DNA from: DAOTTY01 sp034437575
GTDB taxonomy: Bacteria > Chloroflexota > Anaerolineae > Aggregatilineales > Phototrophicaceae
Direction: 5' to 3'
NCBI GenBank assembly: GCA_034437575.1
Contig: DAOTTY010000182.1
Span: 1 to 11,988 of the forward strand
Length of the DNA stretch: 11,988 bases
Shown: in pieces, positions 5,134 through 11,988 of the stretch
How positions within the stretch are numbered: position 1 is the first letter of the stretch
How the letters are laid out: every line of letters starts with the position of its first letter
Made by a program: the position numbers and the translations under genes
The notes under the pieces: generated by a model
The model's input: the letters and a program-made list of their open reading frames with translations, nothing else
What the model was told of the DNA's origin: nothing
The model's database searches: none

Positions 5134-7252
5134 GCTTGAATTTCTATCTGACTGGCACATCGGGGCTGGGCACGGCACGGCAGATGGAACCGACAGCGCC
5201 ATTGAGCGTGACCCGGATAACATACCCATCATCACAGGCTCGACGCTAAAGGGCTTATTCAGAGATGCCCTGCTCAAGCTCGAAAGCCTGGAGTCAACTC
5301 CCGATATTGCGGGTGACACTCTGGCCGATCAACTCCTGGGGCGTCCGAATTTGGAGAGCCGTTTTCGTTTTCGCAAGGCGCGGCCAATCACCTTCCCGGA
5401 ACTCACTTCCAATCGACAGCCCCTACCCGATGACTTCACGGTGATTGTGCCCGGCGTCCGCGTAGACCCATGCACTCGCCGCGCCGAGGATGCGAAACTG
5501 TTCCAGAAGGAAATGGGTGCCCGCAGCCTTGCCTTTCACTTCACTGTGGACGGCACGGGTGAAGCGACCGTTGAAGACGCAATGTGGCTGGTGGCTGCTG
5601 CACGGATGATACGGCGGCTCGGTGGTGGACGCCGACGGGGTGCGGGGGCTTGTCGCATCAGGCTGACTGACCCCGATTTGCAAGCTGCCTACCTGGACGG
5701 ATTTGAGCAGGTTCTCCGTGGTCAATCCCCGTCACTCCCGGCAGCAGCATTTGCGCAGCCACTGGTTGACGATCTAAGTCTAGCCGCAACGGGTAAGCGC
5801 TTCCGCCTCATCCTGCTGACAGAAGAGCCTGTCGTTATCTCGGAGAGGCCCCTTGCTGGCAACGCCTTCACCGGGAAATGGTCGATACCGGGGAGCGCTT
5901 TACGTGGTGCCATCGCATCCCGTGCCCGACCCAACACGCTTTCAGAGGATGAATATCGGGTTTTCTGTGATTTGTTTATTCACGGAGGGGTTAGCTTCCA
6001 ATCTGCGCTGCCCTTACACCTGACCGAGGATAAATCAGCAGGGTATATCATTGATGCAGTGCCGAGTGGGATCGTCAAGAACCCTGAAGATGATACCATT
6101 CGCTCTGTTTTGGATCCTGAAACACCTGTTGGCTACAAGCGCTACAGTAAACGGCATGTCACGGGGCATGGCTTGCAAAGATCAGAGCTACAGCGCTTGT
6201 CGCGGGTGCATGTGCAAATCGACCCGGAGACGCAGCGTGCTTCCGACGGTGATCTGTATTCCTACGATGCCATTCCCACCGGAACCCACCTCATGTCAGA
6301 GATTACGCTGGACGAGAACACCGCATGGGCTGATCTGGCTCAACTGGCCGACCTACCGCTCCGCCAGCCCTTTGATTTGTATCTTGGCAGGGCATTGTCG
6401 CGGGGGTATGGGTACTGCCGCGTTTGGCTCGAACCGCTGGCTACCAATGCGCCGCCGCTGGCATGCCCCGTCCCTCTTGAGGTTCGCCGTGAAACGACAG
6501 ATGATGGCACGTTATACCTGACCCTTGTCTCAGACACTATCATCGTTGATGCCTGGGGCCGCGCTGTGCGTCAGTTCGAGGATGATTGGTTGAGCGCTGC
6601 CCTGGGCGTGTCCGTTTCTGTACGCTCGCAGGTGGTTACGCCGGTGACGGTGGAGGGATGGGATGCCCGCTCAGGGATGCCAAAGTGGCGCGATACGGCG
6701 CTGGCGAAAGGGTCATCGGTTCGGTTAGAGCTAAACGACACCGGGGGGTTGGCCCAAAGTCTGGCTGAGGTTGAACGCATCGGTATTGGTCTCAGGCGCA
6801 ATGAGGGTTTCGGGCGCGTTGTCTTCAATCACCTGTTTCACACCACGCAGAACCAAGCGGATGTGGAGTCAACCGCTATCCCCGATGTTTTGCGCCAACC
6901 TGACCTTGGCGGTGCCACGCGCACGCATTTTCTGGCCGATTGGGAAGCTATCCTGAACGAACACCTGCAGGTTCATTACTTTACATCAGAACCGTATCGA
7001 GCGTTGGCGTATTTTCTTTATGAAAGTCCCCCACCTAATGAAGAAGCAGCGGTTCAGTATCTACGCAATGAGTTGGGCAACAACCCCTACCGCGAGAAGG
7101 ACAATCGGTACAATGCCGCAGCAATGCGTCACCTGAGCGATTTTTTTCTTGCTCTGGCGGACCCACAGATGTTCCCGGCGGATTATTGGAATGAGGGGGT
7201 TCGGATGCTCGCTCGAAGATTGATGACCCTGGTCAAACAGGTAGAGTCGTAG
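5117..7252 (+). CDS. Cas7-Csx10(Cas5-like)-Cas11-like fusion, III-Dv-type backbone subunit
   Basis: This 711-residue protein appears to join three complex subunits. Residues 1-200 are a Cas7 RAMP domain: DWHIGAGHG (12-20), then TDSAIERDP with Asp26 aligned to the catalytic Asp of Csm3, ITGSTLKG (39-46), and a glycine-rich loop RLGGGRRRGAGA (167-178). Residues about 226-575 look like Csx10/Cas5: SIPGSALRGAIASRA (256-270), FCDLFIHGGVSF (283-294), and two glycine loops, GRALSRGYGYCRV (424-436) and GLRRNEGFGRV (558-568). Residues about 590-711 are helical without RAMP motifs and resemble a Cas11 small subunit. This order matches the Cas7-Cas5-Cas11 fusion of Synechocystis III-Dv. It would cap the crRNA handle, supply a target-cleaving site and contact Cas10. 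Its start overlaps cas10, with TTGGAGG (5104-5110) 6 nt ahead. The RAMP parts are firm; the Cas11 assignment is by position and helical character. Confidence 0.8.
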   Translation: MQLQFELEFLSDWHIGAGHGTADGTDSAIERDPDNIPIITGSTLKGLFRDALLKLESLESTPDIAGDTLADQLLGRPNLESRFRFRKARPITFPELTSNRQPLPDDFTVIVPGVRVDPCTRRAEDAKLFQKEMGARSLAFHFTVDGTGEATVEDAMWLVAAARMIRRLGGGRRRGAGACRIRLTDPDLQAAYLDGFEQVLRGQSPSLPAAAFAQPLVDDLSLAATGKRFRLILLTEEPVVISERPLAGNAFTGKWSIPGSALRGAIASRARPNTLSEDEYRVFCDLFIHGGVSFQSALPLHLTEDKSAGYIIDAVPSGIVKNPEDDTIRSVLDPETPVGYKRYSKRHVTGHGLQRSELQRLSRVHVQIDPETQRASDGDLYSYDAIPTGTHLMSEITLDENTAWADLAQLADLPLRQPFDLYLGRALSRGYGYCRVWLEPLATNAPPLACPVPLEVRRETTDDGTLYLTLVSDTIIVDAWGRAVRQFEDDWLSAALGVSVSVRSQVVTPVTVEGWDARSGMPKWRDTALAKGSSVRLELNDTGGLAQSLAEVERIGIGLRRNEGFGRVVFNHLFHTTQNQADVESTAIPDVLRQPDLGGATRTHFLADWEAILNEHLQVHYFTSEPYRALAYFLYESPPPNEEAAVQYLRNELGNNPYREKDNRYNAAAMRHLSDFFLALADPQMFPADYWNEGVRMLARRLMTLVKQVES

Positions 7253-7265
7253 AAGGGGCATAGAT

Positions 7266-9011
7266 ATGTATCAAGTTGAGTGTTGCGGGTTCTTTCGCAC
7301 CGGGCTGCACATTGGCAGTGGTACGGAAGACGTGACCCAGCGTGCTTTCCGTCGCACAGCGGATGGGCATGTTGTAGTACCGGGAACCTCGCTGGCAGGC
7401 ACCATTAGAACCCACCTCACACGTTTGGTTCCGGCCATGACTGCACTTGAAAGTGATGGGACAAAAATCATCTGTGACGCGCTGCTTGCCAACCCGCCAA
7501 CTGAGGACTGTAAGTGTATCGTCTGTCACCTGATGGGCGACATCAACCCACAGCCTATCGTCCGGGCGAAGACTGGGGAAGCGGCTGGCACACGCGCCTC
7601 ACGGCTGACGATTTCTGATGGTCTTGTAGAAAGTCATAAAACATTCGTCCAGGACGGGGTTAGCATTGATCGTGCAGATGGCACCGCAGCCCGTGCTCAA
7701 ATGGCAAAGTACGACCAGGAAGTGCTGCGGAACGCCCAACTCTGCTTTTCGGTGTCATTAGAGGATGCGAACGATCTTGATCAGATGTTGGTGCGGCTCA
7801 TTCTCGATGAGATGTTCGCCGGGCATGTTTATCTAGGGGGTAGCAAGGGGCGCGGCCTGGGTGCATTTACATTGCAGTCTGCCCGTCCAACCCAACTCAA
7901 CCTCAATGATCCGGCTCACCTGTTGCACTTTCTGCGTGAAGACTTCCCTGATTCACCCGAGGTGAGATTGCCACGTGCGCTGGGGCGCACACATCACGCC
8001 AGCTATAGGCGTATCATCGGAGCCAGCGCCCAGCCCGATTTGAGCCTGTCAAGCTGGGTTCGGATTGATGTACCGATGAAGGGCACAGGCTTCTTCATGA
8101 CGAACGATCAGACGCGGGCTAACTTGAACGGCTTGAATCATTATGCACTGCCAGTTTTACCGGGTGCCAGTATACGGGGTGTGCTCCGCAGTCATGCTGA
8201 GCGTATTGCGCGGACGATTGCCAACCAAAATAGTGCTGATGAAGATGATTTTCTATCTCGTCTACCTGCCGCTTATCCGCAAGCGGGTCAGCGTGACCAA
8301 ACTGCTGATGAACAGCGGCGGTTGGTGCCCCTAGAGTCAACAGCTTCTCGTCTTCAGCGTGATGAAGGCATGAGCGAAGCAGATCGGGAAGCGCCTGAAT
8401 ATGAATGGTTCGATCTTGCCGAACGTCTGTTTGGTACGACCTACTTTGGCAGTCGGTTGATGGTTGAGGATGCTCCGCTTACTATAGAAGCACCGCCTAA
8501 GGTGCTGGACTTCCTGGCGGTGGACCGGTTTACGGGAGGCGGTGCAGATGGGGCTAAATTCGACGCGCTGGTTTATTGGCAGCCTGAATTCACTTTGTCC
8601 CTCTACCTGGAAACGCCGCAGCCGTGGGAAATCGGTTGGCTGTTGGTCGTCCTGCGCGACCTTATAGATGGCAGACTGCGCTTTGGCTTTGGATCAGCAA
8701 AAGGCTTTGGTGCGGTCAATGTGCTTGGTACCGCTGTCACACTGGGCTGGACATACGATGCAGCATTTCCGATAGATGATCTTAGACTCATTCCGCAGCC
8801 CCATGTGGAAGGCTACTTCTACCAGGCAACATATGACAGCTTCGCCGCACTGCCGATAGAACTCCGGCGCGGTTGGAATGCGGCCTGGCTGGAGACAGTC
8901 ACGAACTTTACAACGACCGACGTGTTCACCAGCGCACATCTCACCAATGATCCTTACTGGGGCCGGCAGAGTGATGGGCCAGCACTGCATGAAATCTATG
9001 GGGTGGGGTGA
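7266..9011 (+). CDS. Tandem Cas7-Cas7 fusion (Cas7-2x-like)
   Basis: This 581-residue protein has two RAMP domains. Domain 1 (about 1-210) has TGLHIGSG (12-19), VVPGTSLAGTIR (37-48), a cysteine cluster (Cys70, Cys82, Cys84, Cys87) leading into CHLMGD, the Cas7 stretch GVSIDRADGTA (131-141), and the loop GGSKGRGLGAF (191-201). Domain 2 (about 245-490) repeats the plan: VLPGASIRGVLRSHAERI (297-314), LFGTTYFGSRLMVEDA (388-403), VDRFTGGGADGAKFD (419-433) and FGFGSAKGFGAV (473-484). Each domain would cover one segment of the crRNA-target duplex. At the ungapped Csm3 active-site position domain 1 shows Thr25 rather than Asp, with Asp22 nearby, so its nuclease status is uncertain. AGAAGGGG (7251-7258) precedes the start by 7 nt, and the gap to the previous gene is 13 nt. 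Confidence 0.85.
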   Translation: MYQVECCGFFRTGLHIGSGTEDVTQRAFRRTADGHVVVPGTSLAGTIRTHLTRLVPAMTALESDGTKIICDALLANPPTEDCKCIVCHLMGDINPQPIVRAKTGEAAGTRASRLTISDGLVESHKTFVQDGVSIDRADGTAARAQMAKYDQEVLRNAQLCFSVSLEDANDLDQMLVRLILDEMFAGHVYLGGSKGRGLGAFTLQSARPTQLNLNDPAHLLHFLREDFPDSPEVRLPRALGRTHHASYRRIIGASAQPDLSLSSWVRIDVPMKGTGFFMTNDQTRANLNGLNHYALPVLPGASIRGVLRSHAERIARTIANQNSADEDDFLSRLPAAYPQAGQRDQTADEQRRLVPLESTASRLQRDEGMSEADREAPEYEWFDLAERLFGTTYFGSRLMVEDAPLTIEAPPKVLDFLAVDRFTGGGADGAKFDALVYWQPEFTLSLYLETPQPWEIGWLLVVLRDLIDGRLRFGFGSAKGFGAVNVLGTAVTLGWTYDAAFPIDDLRLIPQPHVEGYFYQATYDSFAALPIELRRGWNAAWLETVTNFTTTDVFTSAHLTNDPYWGRQSDGPALHEIYGVG

Positions 9012-9601
9012 TGATCGAATTCACCAGTGCAAACCTGCAATTGGAGGGGGGGCGGTTCGACATCACCGAGCATTTGCCCAGTGATTACGTCAAGCTGGTT
9101 GATTCGGATGCCCTTCGGTTTGGCATCGTAGAGACTGTTCGTCATGGCGCTCTGTTTGGTTCGTCAGCAAATCTGAGCGTTGATGACACGACGCTCACCA
9201 GGTTGCATCTGTTCGGTCCAGGTGGTGATTTTACGCTGCGGCGCGATGCCAATCAGTATTACTGGCGCTACATTGGCTATAACACCATATCTTTCCCCAC
9301 TTCCGGTCGCGATTTCTGGGAGGCATCTGCCTCTAACTCGAAACTGCGCGTTGATGATGGTGCGCCGATATTTTCGATGCTGTGGGGCAAGCACACTGAC
9401 GCAGATCAATGGTATGAAGATCGGGTTGGACGAGCGCGGTTAACCTATCCGGTTGGGGGGCAGCCATCCCGCGTACTGCTTTGCAGCTATCGTCTGGAAA
9501 CTGCGGACGATCACCTCGCCTCACACCTCGTTGCTTACTGGTCGACCGCCATTATTAGCGCCAATGAAAAAACCGGAGTGCCACCATGTCCGATTTCCTG
9601 A
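9011..9601 (+). CDS. csx19: Csx19 family protein (TIGR03984-like), type III-D accessory subunit
   Basis: This small protein (196 residues) sits between two RAMP genes, the usual place of Csx19 in type III-D operons. Visible patterns that fit the family are LHLFGPGGDFTLRRDANQYY, the run MLWGKHTDADQWYEDRVG with RARLTYPV after it, and a downstream LLCSYRLETADDHL stretch. In the Synechocystis III-Dv complex Csx19 is a structural subunit; its biochemical role is not well defined, and no catalytic motif is visible here. ATG 9011 shares one base with the preceding stop (TGATG), typical of translational coupling. A GTG at 9008 is an alternative that adds one residue. The G-rich stretch before it may serve as ribosome binding site. 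It overlaps the next gene by 16 nt. Confidence 0.75.
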   Translation: MIEFTSANLQLEGGRFDITEHLPSDYVKLVDSDALRFGIVETVRHGALFGSSANLSVDDTTLTRLHLFGPGGDFTLRRDANQYYWRYIGYNTISFPTSGRDFWEASASNSKLRVDDGAPIFSMLWGKHTDADQWYEDRVGRARLTYPVGGQPSRVLLCSYRLETADDHLASHLVAYWSTAIISANEKTGVPPCPIS

Positions 9602-11622
9602 ATCCGTACAACTTTGTTCGATGGCTAGAACCGCCGACACCACAGACGCCAGAGCAACATCTGCTATGGCGGTGCCCACCCCCACCGCATGACCGCTATA
9701 TTGGCTTGAGTGGACGGATCAGGTGTACGCTGACAACGAAGACGCCGCTCTTTGTCAGCGAAGGCCAGCCTGTGGAACACGACAAAGAGAAAGACCATTC
9801 AACTTATGCTTTCCTTGAAGTCGATGGACAGCCTGTGATTCCGGGTACGGGCCTGCGTGGGGCCATCCGCAGCGTATTTGAAGCCGTTACCAACTCGCGG
9901 TTGGGTGTGTTCGACGGTGAAACGCCGCTGACGTACCGCATGTCTCCGGGTTCGGCGCTTGGCCTGGTACCCGGGCGCGTTGAGAAAGACAGTCAAGGCA
10001 ATTGGACTTTGCGTTTACTGACCGGTCACAAGAAAATCCGCGATCGTGAAACCTATGCGGCATGGATACCACGCTATCCCAACGGCAATATCCTCAAGAA
10101 ATCTGACACGCGGAAGCACCGTCATTACGTTAGCAAGAACACTCGAACGGCTATCCCAAAAGACTGTGGAAAGGACGGGGAGCCTTGCTTCGCTGCTGTC
10201 AGTCAGGTTCGCAATCGCGGCTTTCCTCACTATGAAGCTCACTTCATTCACTCAAATCGGGCGGAAGTGGAGAAAGTTGCCAATCAGTACGATGCAGAAG
10301 TACTCGAAGGCTATGTGTACCGGACTGGCTTGAATGCGGACGTAAAGCAGTACGAGCGGTTTTTCTATGTTAAGGGTAAGCCTCAATTTGCTGCGTTTGA
10401 GAGGCATCAAGATGGTAGTTACCTGGCGTTCACAGCGTATAACCAGCTTTTGGCGGATTATCACAAGCGACAAGAAGAAATTAAAAACAGTCTGACCTCA
10501 CAGTCTAAGGATAGTGGGCGCAAGCTGGAACCCAGCCACTTCATCAAAAGCAAGCAGCCCTGGTCAATTGATGTAGGCTCGCTGGTGTACGCCAAACTAA
10601 AACAGCGTGGTAAACATCACGTTGTAGAAGCTCTGTACCCGGTAAATATCTCGCGTGCGACGTATGACACGCCTCCGGGAGTGCTGCTGCCAGAGGCATT
10701 CCATCCTCCGAAGCGTATGGACACGTTAGGCATGGCCTCGCGGGTGTTTGGGTGGGTTAGCCAGGATGCGGATGAACGGCGTGAAGAACGTGTGGCCTAC
10801 AAGGGGCGGGTTAGCTTTTCCCATGCGACCTTCGTGGATGGAGAGCGCTTACCGGATATGACCCTGAGCATATTGGGGACGCCCCATCCGACTGCAGTTG
10901 CGTTTTACCTGGAAAACTCATTGAGCAAACAGGTTGCCGAGGCGAAACGGCAGGACAAACACGGCTATGACACACCGGATGAAAATCTACGGCTGCGGGG
11001 ACGTAAGTTCTACCGGCATCACCCAGTGTGGACCAAGCAAGAAGCTACTACAACAGACAAGTCTAACCAGAACCGCACGATACGTGGTGCCTTTGACGCT
11101 AACTCGAAGTTTACGTTCACAGTTGATTTCGAGAATTTTCACCCGCTGGAACTAGGTGCATTGTTGTGGACGCTGCGCCTGCAAGAAGGCGATTGGCGTG
11201 GCTATCACCGTGTGGGCTATGGCAAGCCACTTGGTTTGGGTAGTGTGCAAATTACAGTGGATGATTTGCAATTGTTTGATGTTGACCACCGCTATTTGAA
11301 TGCGGATTTCATAACACAGGATGACACCGCACCGTTGTCTGCACACGAACAAGCGGACAGATACATTGAAGAATTTACGAATGCATTCCTGGCCCTCTAC
11401 GCTCCGACCTATGGTGTGTCGTCCTTCAGGACGTTGCCAAACATCAGTGATCTGTGTGTGCTGCTTGGGGAAAAAGGTGATAATTTACCCATCCATTATC
11501 CGCGCCCACAGCGCTCCGGTGACAATGATAACGAGGGTTTCCGCTGGTTTGCTGAAAGCACCGAGGAACTGTCACCCACTCAGCATGACAAAGGACTGCG
11601 ATACCTGAACAGGCGGAAATGA
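9586..11622 (+). CDS. TIGR03986-type Cas7 with large insertion (Cas7-insertion-like)
   Basis: This 678-residue RAMP protein is the last gene of the effector operon. It starts with LNPYNFVRWLEPP (5-17), the signature start of the TIGR03986 family. The Cas7 fold shows in LTTKTPLFVSEG (49-60), the strand and turn VIPGTGLRGAIRSVFE (84-99), ASRVFGWV (384-391), PHPTAVAFYL (433-442) and, near the C terminus, GYHRVGYGKPLGLGSV. Between the first RAMP motif and the LFG-like motif lie about 240 residues (roughly 120-360) of basic, partly helical sequence with no motif I recognise; this is the insertion. Asp70 lies before the PGTGLRG strand and is a candidate active-site residue. It would occupy the far end of the crRNA in a III-Dv-like complex. 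GGAG (9575-9578) lies 7 nt before ATG. Confidence 0.83.
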   Translation: MSDFLNPYNFVRWLEPPTPQTPEQHLLWRCPPPPHDRYIGLSGRIRCTLTTKTPLFVSEGQPVEHDKEKDHSTYAFLEVDGQPVIPGTGLRGAIRSVFEAVTNSRLGVFDGETPLTYRMSPGSALGLVPGRVEKDSQGNWTLRLLTGHKKIRDRETYAAWIPRYPNGNILKKSDTRKHRHYVSKNTRTAIPKDCGKDGEPCFAAVSQVRNRGFPHYEAHFIHSNRAEVEKVANQYDAEVLEGYVYRTGLNADVKQYERFFYVKGKPQFAAFERHQDGSYLAFTAYNQLLADYHKRQEEIKNSLTSQSKDSGRKLEPSHFIKSKQPWSIDVGSLVYAKLKQRGKHHVVEALYPVNISRATYDTPPGVLLPEAFHPPKRMDTLGMASRVFGWVSQDADERREERVAYKGRVSFSHATFVDGERLPDMTLSILGTPHPTAVAFYLENSLSKQVAEAKRQDKHGYDTPDENLRLRGRKFYRHHPVWTKQEATTTDKSNQNRTIRGAFDANSKFTFTVDFENFHPLELGALLWTLRLQEGDWRGYHRVGYGKPLGLGSVQITVDDLQLFDVDHRYLNADFITQDDTAPLSAHEQADRYIEEFTNAFLALYAPTYGVSSFRTLPNISDLCVLLGEKGDNLPIHYPRPQRSGDNDNEGFRWFAESTEELSPTQHDKGLRYLNRRK

Positions 11623-11783
11623 TTAAAATAATGCGAAAAACAGTGTTGAACTCGCTGATTTGTGTATAAATTGGCGATTATTCACCGATTTTCTCCCTAA
11701 AACTGCCCCAAACCTGACTACGCTCAAATTAGGCAAAATACAAAATAGCCACACCCATTACATTTTGCCTGCAATCTCAAGAT
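11623..11783. other. Intergenic region between convergent genes, with inverted repeats
   Basis: No gene is seen. Three possible stems lie here. AAATTGG (11668-11674) pairs with CCGATTT (11685-11691), with one G-U pair and a TT-rich tail, and could weakly end the cas operon. AGGCAAAAT (11731-11739) pairs perfectly with ATTTTGCCT (11762-11770). ACACCCAT (11751-11758) pairs perfectly with ATGGGTGT (11786-11793), over the stop of the convergent gene. The last two interleave, so only one could form at a time. None has a clear T-run, so terminator function is only a suggestion. Confidence 0.4.
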
Positions 11784-11988
11784 TTATGGGTGTTTGCTCA
11801 TCCGGATCACCCAGCGGGTGCGTTCCCCTCGTGTGAGCCTGCCATTCAGTTGCACGGGTTTGACCTTTGTCGTCACGCGCTCAATCACGGCAAAACCCTG
11901 AATCTCTACCCGACCTTCGTTATATAGCCCCTCGCGCATAACTTCGACGGCAGCTTCCAGCACTTCTTTGACCTGCTCATTCGTCAAC
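11784..11988 (-). CDS. HU-like DNA-binding protein, 5' end beyond the window
   Basis: The leftward frame ends at TAA (11784-11786) and is open to the window edge, giving 67 visible residues. The segment LTNEQVKEVLEAAVEVMREGL followed by EGRVEIQGFAVIE fits helix 2 and the first beta strands of HU/IHF proteins (compare the LSKTQA...ITESL...GFGTF pattern). About 18 N-terminal residues are therefore expected outside the window. The only start-like codon near the edge is TTG (11987), which I read as an internal leucine. The DNA-binding arm is short and lacks the usual RNPQTG tip; the protein ends RWVIRMSKHP. It is convergent to the cas operon and probably unrelated to it. A more distant DNABII relative is possible. 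Confidence 0.65.
   Translation of the reverse strand, partial: LTNEQVKEVLEAAVEVMREGLYNEGRVEIQGFAVIERVTTKVKPVQLNGRLTRGERTRWVIRMSKHP

Noticed and set aside
5117..11622. Type III-E single-protein effector (Cas7-11)
   Set aside because: The subunits are spread over several polypeptides and a GGDD Cas10 is present, whereas III-E lacks Cas10 and has one fused protein. III-D/III-Dv fits better.
11985..11987. TTG as the true start codon of the HU-like gene
   Set aside because: The frame remains open to the window edge, and the HU pattern expects about 18 more residues upstream of this leucine.

Overview
The window is a type III CRISPR-Cas locus, most like subtype III-D and within it the fused-subunit 'III-Dv' variant known from Synechocystis. 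The host cannot be identified from this sequence alone. The repeat hairpin ending in ATTGAGAC, the fused RAMP subunits, Csx19 and an HU-like gene would suit Chloroflexota or a cyanobacterium; Chloroflexota (possibly metagenomic) is my weak preference.

Layout, left to right. (1) CRISPR array 1 (3-554, 8 repeats of 37 nt) is probably cut by the left window edge. (2) A spacer region follows (555-812) with a hairpin, a rho-independent terminator and a candidate promoter. (3) A two-gene operon comes next: a TIR-SAVED protein (813-1769) and Cas6 (1774-2643). (4) A leader region (2644-2810) with a good candidate promoter leads into CRISPR array 2 (2811-3467, 9 repeats). Its two leader-distal repeats are each interrupted by the same 22-nt palindromic insertion. 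(5) A structured spacer with a promoter (3468-3609) precedes a five-gene effector operon: Cas10 without an HD domain (3610-5133), a Cas7-Csx10(Cas5)-Cas11-like triple fusion (5117-7252), a tandem Cas7-Cas7 fusion (7266-9011), Csx19 (9011-9601), and a TIGR03986-type Cas7 with a large insertion (9586-11622). Its genes overlap or lie within 13 nt of each other. (6) An intergenic stretch with inverted repeats (11623-11783) follows. (7) A convergent, edge-truncated HU-like DNA-binding protein gene (11784-11988) ends the window.

Working model. The arrays are transcribed rightward. Cas6 cuts both repeat types at the shared CCCC-GCAA-GGGG hairpin, leaving an ATTGAGAC 5' handle. The mature crRNA is loaded into a complex built from few, fused polypeptides. 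On binding target RNA, the Cas7 sites cut it and the Cas10 GGDD palm makes cyclic oligoadenylate. The SAVED domain of TIR-SAVED would sense this and switch on its TIR NADase (Glu74), giving growth arrest or abortive infection. No cas1/cas2, Csm6/Csx1 or ring nuclease lies in the window, so TIR-SAVED is the only visible signalling effector. Functions are inferred from sequence features and family knowledge; no database search was run.
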